Shown one piece after another: positions 35,493-41,822 of a stretch of DNA of 64,000 nucleotides; positions within the stretch are counted from its first letter, which is position 1; every line of letters starts with the position of its first letter. A program made the position numbers and the translations under genes. Below the pieces are notes generated by a model. That model had not been told where the DNA came from and searched no databases. It saw nothing but the letters and a program-made list of their open reading frames with translations. Source of the DNA: Halorhabdus sp. BNX81 (lineage in GTDB: Archaea > Halobacteriota > Halobacteria > Halobacteriales > Haloarculaceae); the NCBI RefSeq assembly GCF_029229925.1, contig NZ_CP107254.1, positions 2,764,982 through 2,828,981 on the forward strand. The letters run 5' to 3'.

Positions 35493-35990
35493 ATGAGACG
35501 CAGACGGGTAATCGGTGGTCTGTTTTGTATATCTCTCCCGATGGCTGGCTGTGTATTGCCATCGAATACGCAGACGCCAGCAAAACAGTGGAATCTCATG
35601 ATATGGCCCAATGTTTTTGCTGACGATTCAGCGTGGGAAGTAGAACTCACTCTCCAGAACGACTCTTTCGAATCTGCGTTCCACGATGTCGAAATACTCC
35701 TCTTTGGGAAGTCGGGAGAACAATTAATTAGTCAGCAAGTCGGGACCGTGGACAGTGAGAAAACTGTCGCACTCAGCACTGAAGCGTTCCCATATTTGAT
35801 CACAGCGAAAGCAAAGGAATCCCCCTGTAATGAACACGTAAATATCGGATTAGTCTACTGGGAGGGGGATCGTTCTCAGATGGGTGATCAATTTGACGAT
35901 CCCAGAGATGTCTGGGTATTTGACGGACGAAAATGTGATCAAGAGTTGCCCCCAAAAGAATTTCTCCCAGCTGAGAATGATGCGCGGTAG
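35493..35990 (+). CDS. Tat-type lipoprotein 3
   Basis: 165 residues starting 1 nt after module B (MRRRRVIGGLFCISLPMAGC, lipobox Cys20). Mature part has the same plan as lipoprotein 2: WEVELTLQNDSFESAFHDVE, FGKSGEQLISQQVG, FPYLITAKAKESPC, NIGLVYWEG and KCDQELPPKEFLPAEN. Diverged widely from its neighbours, more than the modules have among themselves. Confidence 0.65.
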   Translation: MRRRRVIGGLFCISLPMAGCVLPSNTQTPAKQWNLMIWPNVFADDSAWEVELTLQNDSFESAFHDVEILLFGKSGEQLISQQVGTVDSEKTVALSTEAFPYLITAKAKESPCNEHVNIGLVYWEGDRSQMGDQFDDPRDVWVFDGRKCDQELPPKEFLPAENDAR

Positions 35991-36336
35991 GTGCAAGTGT
36001 GTTGAGCATGACAACATATTGCGCTCTGTCGGCTGGAACGACGACACGAAGATTCCCTGGTTGGGCGATCTCGTCGGTCAGAAAGCGTATGAAGTCTACA
36101 GTGGGAATATGGGCCACCCGGAGTGGGCCGGCGGTATCGATCCCACGCCCGAGAACGTCTCATTGCCCAAGCGAGGGATTACTGCTTCTGCCTATCCGTG
36201 GTGGAGTATCATGAAACGTGGGACGGCGTTCGATACGACCGATATCGGCCATCCTAGTTCGGTTCCACTCCTACACTTTAGTATCGAAGAGCTAAGTACA
36301 GTTGACCTCAAGGAAATCCCATCCCGCGAGTCTTGA
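35977..36336 (+). CDS. orphan C-terminal metalloprotease module C
   Basis: 119 residues; the ATG again overlaps the preceding gene by 14 nt. Reads MMRGRCKCVEHDNILRSVGW, so the zinc motif is degenerate, then LVGQKAYEVYSGNMGHPEWA, GGIDPTPENVSLPK, YPWWSIMKRGTAF and FSIEELSTVDLKEIPSRES. The 35-residue central stretch is nearly identical to module B. Confidence 0.6.
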   Translation: MMRGRCKCVEHDNILRSVGWNDDTKIPWLGDLVGQKAYEVYSGNMGHPEWAGGIDPTPENVSLPKRGITASAYPWWSIMKRGTAFDTTDIGHPSSVPLLHFSIEELSTVDLKEIPSRES

Positions 36337-36337
36337 T

Positions 36338-36871
36338 ATGAAGCGTCGCTACTATCTCCAGTCGCTATTTGGTCTTTTGGTTGTCGGAGGCGGTTGTCTC
36401 AGCAATGAAAATGATGGGACTCCTGGCAAAGAATGGGAGCTGAGTATCCATCCATTTGTCAGGAAAGCAAACTCCGAGTGGGAAGTTGAACTTTCCATAA
36501 AAAACGGCTTCTGGGGTGCGACGTTCCACAATATAGAGCTAGTCTTGTTCGATCACCGTGGCGAACTAATTCGGTCTCACAATATAGGGAATATCTCTGG
36601 AGGAGGTACAAGATCGGTCGTTCTTCACACGGATGCGTTCCCAGTTGTGATCACAGCTACGGCCGACGAATCTGTCTGCGATACAAACGTGAGTATCGGC
36701 TTACTCTATTGGATTGGGACCAAAGACCAACGAGCGAAGGAGAATGTTGACTTTAGTCAGGTTTGGGACGGGAGGCCCCGGCGATGCGACGAGGACCTTC
36801 CACCAGCAGAGCTCTTCGCGAACGGATCAGATCCGACGGAGACCGCTCCGAATGCGACAACAACGGATTGA
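36338..36871 (+). CDS. Tat-type lipoprotein 4
   Basis: 177 residues (MKRRYYLQSLFGLLVVGGGC, lipobox Cys20), 1 nt after module C. Mature part: WELSIHPFVRKANSEWEVEL, TFHNIELVLFDHRGELI, FPVVITATADESVC, VSIGLLYWIG and RRCDEDLPPAELFANG. Same plan and cysteine positions as lipoproteins 2 and 3. Confidence 0.65.
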   Translation: MKRRYYLQSLFGLLVVGGGCLSNENDGTPGKEWELSIHPFVRKANSEWEVELSIKNGFWGATFHNIELVLFDHRGELIRSHNIGNISGGGTRSVVLHTDAFPVVITATADESVCDTNVSIGLLYWIGTKDQRAKENVDFSQVWDGRPRRCDEDLPPAELFANGSDPTETAPNATTTD

Positions 36872-36873
36872 AA

Positions 36874-37110
36874 ATGCACGAATTGAACCACGCATTGAGT
36901 ATTGGTTGGGGGGACGATGAGCCCATTCCGATACCGGTAATTGGCGGTTTCATCGGAAGCGACGCGGATGAGACGCCGGAAGAGATCTGGGATTTATATC
37001 GACGATCGTTGATGAGTGCCATTTCCGAAGAGAAGTTTGGGCAACCGATGAACGGCGAATATTCGATTTTCAGCATTCAGGAGTTACTAACGATCCATGA
37101 ACCTGAATAA
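36874..37110 (+). CDS. orphan C-terminal metalloprotease module D
   Basis: 78 residues starting directly at MHELNHALSIGW, 2 nt after lipoprotein 4. HELNH keeps the full HExxH pattern, unlike modules A-C. Then IPIPVIGGFIGSDADETPEE and an end YSIFSIQELLTIHEPE. It is shorter than the others because the GGIDPTPEN block is missing; DETPEE is shared with the long protease. Confidence 0.55.
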   Translation: MHELNHALSIGWGDDEPIPIPVIGGFIGSDADETPEEIWDLYRRSLMSAISEEKFGQPMNGEYSIFSIQELLTIHEPE

Positions 37111-37630
37111 CAAACTCCTCGTTGGGAGTCTCATCTTCGTGGTTCTGGTAGTGGCTGGTGGTTCTATATTTGTCTTCACCGGAGGTCTTGGTCACGAGGA
37201 GAAACAAACACCGAACCCACCAAGACAGCATACGGATGTCGAATTTGATGGAGATATTTCAACAGCTCCACGATTCAATCTCACGGGGACTATCGAGATT
37301 GGAGGCATACTCAATGAATATCCCTCTTTCACAAACGTAAGCATCCGACTCTATCGAGACAATGGTTCGATTATCGATAGTCGATGTCTAGGAACCATCT
37401 CTGAGGAACAGGCATTGAACGTCTCACTCACGGCTAAAGAGGTGCCAAAGTACGTCATCTTTGCGTCCCCCGAATTCTGGACAAAGTCTACTGTGGACGA
37501 TTTCCAGGTCTATTATTACTACTTAGACGATACGAGGCCGACATATTGGGCTGGTACCTGGGGTTCCACAACGGAGCTCCCGTCCGAAATTAACGTAACG
37601 CGCCACCATCCATGCCAGAACATCGACTAG
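37097..37630 (+). CDS. membrane-anchored partner protein 5
   Basis: 177 residues; the ATG overlaps module D by 14 nt. The N-terminus NNKLLVGSLIFVVLVVAGGSIFV is a plain membrane anchor or signal peptide with neither twin arginines nor lipobox. The mature part keeps the array plan: FNLTGTIEIGGIL, SFTNVSIRLYRDNGSIIDSR, SLTAKEVPKYVIFASPEF. It holds the position of a lipoprotein in the last unit. Confidence 0.6.
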   Translation: MNLNNKLLVGSLIFVVLVVAGGSIFVFTGGLGHEEKQTPNPPRQHTDVEFDGDISTAPRFNLTGTIEIGGILNEYPSFTNVSIRLYRDNGSIIDSRCLGTISEEQALNVSLTAKEVPKYVIFASPEFWTKSTVDDFQVYYYYLDDTRPTYWAGTWGSTTELPSEINVTRHHPCQNID

Positions 37631-37659
37631 AGTAAGTGGATTATTTAAATCAAATCGTC

Positions 37660-37796
37660 ATGCACGAGATCGCCATTCGTATTGTGTGAGTCTCGCCGAC
37701 GACGAGGGTGTGGAGATAGACGAGTGCACGATGGAGAATGAGATCTACAGTGGGAATGATGGCATATATGGATCCGACCCCGGAGCGATCCGGTAG
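37660..37796 (+). pseudogene. decayed sixth metalloprotease module
   Basis: ATGCACGAGATCGCC (MHEI) starts a sequence that resembles MHELGHALSIG only if small frameshifts are allowed; it continues ADDEG, then EIYSGNDGIYGSDPG and a stop, matching EVYSGNMG...GGIDP of the other modules. It has several lesions and no following lipoprotein, so it is the dead end of the array. Confidence 0.6.
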
Positions 37797-37929
37797 TTGC
37801 TAACAGATCGGGCACTCTATAGCAGTATCATCGTCCCCGACACGACAGTGAGGCGATCCCCCACCGAACAGTCTTGGTTCCCAACCACCAACCGCCACTG
37901 TCATTGAGCACCACGACCCTAGGCGAGCC

Positions 37930-38277
37930 ATGGATGAAATCTGGTTCGTCGCCGGCGGGGTGGGCCTCGTCCTCGCGATCGTGGTGATTCTGTGGTGGGG
38001 CCGGTCGTCGGATAGGGCCGCCTCGCGGCAGGCACACGAGGCCGCCCAGGGCCGGGAGCCGCCGGTCGAACTGGGCGAAGTCTACGAGTTCGGCGTCGTC
38101 GAGTTCACCGATCACCACTCCGGCGAGCGCATCGCCGTCGGAAAGGTCGAGGGGTTCGTGCTATTTACCGAGGACGTCCCGGCCGCCGTCAGCGAAGGTG
38201 ATGTCATCCGGGCGAAGGTACTCTCGTTCAACGAGGGCCGGACCTCGGCGGACGCGACGTTCGTCGAAAAACGTTGA
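37930..38277 (+). CDS. membrane-anchored TRAM domain protein
   Basis: 115 residues: an N-terminal transmembrane helix (about 5-25) and a TRAM domain (about 50-113: VELGEVYEFGVVEFT, GVVEFTDHHSGERIAVGKVE, SEGDVIRAKVLSFNEGRTSA). TRAM domains are OB-like RNA-binding folds; in archaea some are RNA chaperones. The tail ends FVEKR. Sits on the backbone just after the array. Confidence 0.8.
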   Translation: MDEIWFVAGGVGLVLAIVVILWWGRSSDRAASRQAHEAAQGREPPVELGEVYEFGVVEFTDHHSGERIAVGKVEGFVLFTEDVPAAVSEGDVIRAKVLSFNEGRTSADATFVEKR

Positions 38278-38319
38278 GGGGCCGCGCGACGGCCGGCGAA
38301 CAGCACCGTGAGAGGCCGC

Positions 38320-38520
38320 CTATCCGCGAAGGGCTTTCGCACCTTTCGAGAGGAGCAGGTACAGGACCGCAAACGGTAACAGGGGCAACAGCAACAGCAG
38401 GATCGGCAGCAAGACAAGATAGCCAACCACGTTCATCTGGAGGTTGGGACGTTCCGTCGTCAGCGGCGTCACCGTCCGGAGCGCCTCCTCGATAGCCCCG
38501 TCTTCGTCGGACGTGCTCAT
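38320..38520 (-). CDS. small membrane protein (DUF7535-like)
   Basis: 66 residues from ATG 38520 (MSTSDEDGAIEEALRTV). A short polar part, TTERPNLQMNVVGYL, leads into one long or two short hydrophobic helices (LLPILLLLLPLLPFAVLYLL) with a basic tail. Common in haloarchaea, unknown role. Confidence 0.7.
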   Translation of the reverse strand: MSTSDEDGAIEEALRTVTPLTTERPNLQMNVVGYLVLLPILLLLLPLLPFAVLYLLLSKGAKALRG

Positions 38521-38624
38521 ACGACGACTATGGCCAGACGGGCTATAAAAGGTCCGCACTGTCCACAAGATCCGCCGGCTACGTTGGGTGGAGCGCGATC
38601 ATCGCGATCGAATCCCGGGCCGAC

Positions 38625-41507
38625 CTACCAGGAGACGACGGTTTCGCCCTCGGGGGCGTGCTCTTTGACGGTGAGCATCTCCTCGCGGGCCGACTGGCGG
38701 GTGTCGTGGGGTTCGACGCTCTCGGCGAGCGCCGAGCCGTTCTCGTCGATGAGTCGCCAGATCCAGCCGTCGTCGCGCTGGGCGAACTCGAAGGAGACCT
38801 CGTCGATCTCGAGGATGCTCGCTTTCCCGGTCGTCTCACGCGCCTCGTCGATGGCGTCGGCGACTGCGTCCCGAGTCTCGTATCTGCCGGCGCTGACCGC
38901 CCGTACCGTCTCGTCCTCGTCGATGAGTCGCCACCGCCACTGTCCGGCTGCATCGCCATCCGCGTCACCGGCGACGGACGTCTCGCCCGCGAGGTCACCC
39001 TCCCGGTAGGGCTCGAACGCAAGCGTCTCGATATCCATCCGTTCGGCATCGCCGGCCCGGGCCTGGACCATCTCGACGTCGTCGATGACGTCCCCGCGGC
39101 TCTCGTAGGTCCGGGGACTCACCGCGAGATCCCGCCGATCCGCGTCGATGAGCCGCCATTGCCACTGCTCGCCCCGCCGGTCGATCCAGATGACGCCACG
39201 GCCGATGTCGAAGACCGGCGCGTCGGCGGCATCGGAAATGAGGCGGTCGATGTCCGTCTCGGCGGCGGTCCGGGTTTCGTAGGTCCGTTCGCCGCCGGCG
39301 GCGAGGTTGCGATCCCCGTCGATGAGCCGCCAGTGATAGCCGGCGTTCTGGCGGAGCTGTACCGTCACTGCCCCCATCGTGTCGATCGATCCCTGAGCGC
39401 CCGCCTCGCGGACGTTGGCGATCGTCGTCGTGACGTCGTCGTAGGTGGGGTACTCCTCGACAGATTCGGCGAGGATCGTCCCGTCGGTGTCGACCAGCCA
39501 GAAGCCCCAGGTCTCCTCGTCGCTGACGAGCTGGAAGGTGGCATGCTCCATCGCACGAACGGCCGCGTCGTCGATGTGATCGATCAGGAAGTTAACGGCC
39601 TCCCGGGCCTCGGCCCGTGAGGGATAGGACGTGGCGCTCTCGGCGATGAGTTTCCCGCCCTCGTCGATAAGCCGCCAGGCGTAATCGCCGCCACCAGTCA
39701 GGTGGATCTCGAACGCGGCAGTGTCGATCTCGAGAACCTCCGCGTCGGGCGCGTTCTCTTTCAGCGTCCGCATCCCCTCGGTGACCTCGGCTTTGTCCTC
39801 GTAGGACTCGCCACTGTCGGCCATGACCTTCCCGTCCTCGTCGATGAGTCGCCAGCGCCACTCGCCGTCGGACTCGTACTGCTGGAATGCGGCCTGCTCG
39901 AATTCGATGAGGTCGGCAGCAAGCGCCTGTTCACGAACGCGGTCGGCCGCCGTCTCCGCCTCTTCTCTGTCCGCGAAGGCCACAGTACTGTCCGCGAGCA
40001 CATCACGATCAGCCGAGACCAGCCGCCAGTGCCACTGCTCGTCGGCGGGGTACACCTCGTAATCCGCCCCCTCGAATTCGATCGTCTCGCTCTCGCTCAG
40101 GGCCGAACGCGTGCGTTCCGCACTAGCCGTGGCGTCGCCTTCGTCGGTTGCGTGGCCGTGCATCGTGGCGATGATTTCGTCGGCACGATCCCGGAGTCGC
40201 CACGTCCAGCCCGCGTTGGCTGGTTCGAACTCGGAATCAGCGCCCGACCAACTGTCGCTTTCGTAGACCTCGTATCCCGGTGAGCCGTGTTCGATGACGG
40301 CCGCCGCCGAGAGTTGCCGGGCCATGGTCGTCCCGGCGGCCTCAGCCTCACCGCGCGAGTCGAAGGTCCCGTCGCTCGTGACCAGCGGATTGTCGGCGTC
40401 GTCGATGACGCGCCACCGCCAGCCGTCGCCGTCCTCAAACAGCTCGATGGCAATGGTCTCTACGGCGAGCGCGCGTGGATCCTCGACCCATTCGAGGAAG
40501 CGATCGATGGCAGCCTCGGCGTTGGCCTCCTCACCATAGGCGTCGGGCCCCGCAGCGAGTGGACGGTGGCGTTCGTCGATGAGTCGCCAGTGCCAGCGGT
40601 CACCCTCGTCCTGAGTGATGTCGAAGGCCGCCCCCTGGATCTCGACGAGGCTGGCGTTCGGCGTCTCCTCTTTCAAGAAGTTGACTGCCGACTCGATCGC
40701 GTCACGGTCCGCGTAGGCGTCATCGCTGGCCGAGATGATACTCCCGTCGGCGGTGACCAGCGACCACTCCCACTCCTCACTCTCGGTCTGGTACAGTCGG
40801 AAGGCCGCGGTCGTGATATCGAGCAGCCCGGCACCGGCGATCTTCTCACGGACCGCCTGGACTTCCATCCGTGCGTCGGTGTCGGTCGCCACCGTCGTGG
40901 CACTCTGCCCGATCGCGTCACGCTGGATCGTCCGCCAGGTCCAGTCGTTCGTCGGCGTCTCGAAGACGGTGAAAAACGCATCCCGAGTCGCATCGCCGAC
41001 GAGTATCGGTGCCTCGTCGTCGCCCAAGCCGAGTTCGGGTTCGACCAACAGCCCCTTCTCGCCGGTGACGATCGGGACGAGGATGGCGACAGCGACGATG
41101 ATCCCGATACCGAGTGTATAGACGGCAATGAGTTCAGCACTGTAGGCGGGCCCGACCGTCCAGGCCCCGGGATAGATCTGTGTGAAAGCAATGATACTCA
41201 AAAAGGCAATAGCGAGGCCAAGAATACTGGCTTGCATGCCACGCCGCCGGACCGGCAAGAGGACGACGACGGCGAACAACCCCAGCGCAAGTCCGATGGC
41301 CGAGAGGACGATGGCGATCTCCCGGATTTCGAAGTTCCCCGCAAAGAAGTGCTGTTCGATCTGGAAGACGAAGACCCCGAGCAGCCCCGTGAGACTCCCC
41401 AAAAGCAACAGCCAATAACCGTAGATGTCACGTTTGGACTCCGGTTCCCCGATGTACCGGTGATACAGTTCGACGAGTTTCTGATCTCGAATGTCGTCGA
41501 CAGCCAT
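38625..41507 (-). CDS. membrane protein with thirteen DUF1508-type repeats
   Basis: 960 residues. N-terminal part (about 25-155) has five probable transmembrane helices. Then come thirteen repeats of about 55-60 residues, each with a W-x-W-R/S-L-I-D core (examples GDRWHWRLIDERHRPLAAGP, GEWRWRLIDEDGKVMADSGE, GWIWRLIDENGSALAES) followed by a short helix rich in Ala/Glu. This is the YegP/DUF1508 motif, which normally occurs once or twice in small soluble proteins. Most copies keep the second Trp and the Asp. The repeats are acidic and probably cytoplasmic. Function unknown; it ends EGETVVSW. Confidence 0.75.
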   Translation of the reverse strand: MAVDDIRDQKLVELYHRYIGEPESKRDIYGYWLLLLGSLTGLLGVFVFQIEQHFFAGNFEIREIAIVLSAIGLALGLFAVVVLLPVRRRGMQASILGLAIAFLSIIAFTQIYPGAWTVGPAYSAELIAVYTLGIGIIVAVAILVPIVTGEKGLLVEPELGLGDDEAPILVGDATRDAFFTVFETPTNDWTWRTIQRDAIGQSATTVATDTDARMEVQAVREKIAGAGLLDITTAAFRLYQTESEEWEWSLVTADGSIISASDDAYADRDAIESAVNFLKEETPNASLVEIQGAAFDITQDEGDRWHWRLIDERHRPLAAGPDAYGEEANAEAAIDRFLEWVEDPRALAVETIAIELFEDGDGWRWRVIDDADNPLVTSDGTFDSRGEAEAAGTTMARQLSAAAVIEHGSPGYEVYESDSWSGADSEFEPANAGWTWRLRDRADEIIATMHGHATDEGDATASAERTRSALSESETIEFEGADYEVYPADEQWHWRLVSADRDVLADSTVAFADREEAETAADRVREQALAADLIEFEQAAFQQYESDGEWRWRLIDEDGKVMADSGESYEDKAEVTEGMRTLKENAPDAEVLEIDTAAFEIHLTGGGDYAWRLIDEGGKLIAESATSYPSRAEAREAVNFLIDHIDDAAVRAMEHATFQLVSDEETWGFWLVDTDGTILAESVEEYPTYDDVTTTIANVREAGAQGSIDTMGAVTVQLRQNAGYHWRLIDGDRNLAAGGERTYETRTAAETDIDRLISDAADAPVFDIGRGVIWIDRRGEQWQWRLIDADRRDLAVSPRTYESRGDVIDDVEMVQARAGDAERMDIETLAFEPYREGDLAGETSVAGDADGDAAGQWRWRLIDEDETVRAVSAGRYETRDAVADAIDEARETTGKASILEIDEVSFEFAQRDDGWIWRLIDENGSALAESVEPHDTRQSAREEMLTVKEHAPEGETVVSW

Positions 41508-41725
41508 GTGTTGCCATCACCGTATCTAGGATCGGACTAAATAAATATACGACACGTTTCAAGCTCATTCGATCCCGAAATGACTCTTATAATATCGATA
41601 TCAGCAATAAGTTTGGAGCCATTCGGTCGAGCCGACAGGAAGACAGCGAGGGAATGGTTTTCAGAATGCGCAAAAACCGCGATCAATTCATATATCTTAC
41701 GTTTCTGCCGGATCGCCGCGGATCA
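41508..41725. other. divergent control region between the DUF1508-repeat gene and a small ORF
   Basis: AT-rich on both sides. On the minus strand TATATTTATTTAG (about 41541-41553) is the probable TATA box of the DUF1508-repeat gene. On the plus strand TTCATATATCTT (about 41687-41698) lies about 30 nt before the small ORF. No gene between. Confidence 0.45.
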
Positions 41726-41812
41726 ATGACAGTCGAAACGGTACAGACAGCGGTCGCGGGACGAACGAGTCGGGAAAGCGACAAACTGGTCGATACCGAC
41801 CCGGGAGTGTAG
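41726..41812 (+). CDS. possible 28-residue small protein
   Basis: MTVETVQTAVAGRTSRESDK and LVDTDPGV, with haloarchaeal codon use and a TATA-like box at a plausible distance. It converges on leuS with a 10-nt gap. Too short to assign; it may be chance. Confidence 0.25.
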   Translation: MTVETVQTAVAGRTSRESDKLVDTDPGV

Positions 41813-41822
41813 CCCGTCGCGA

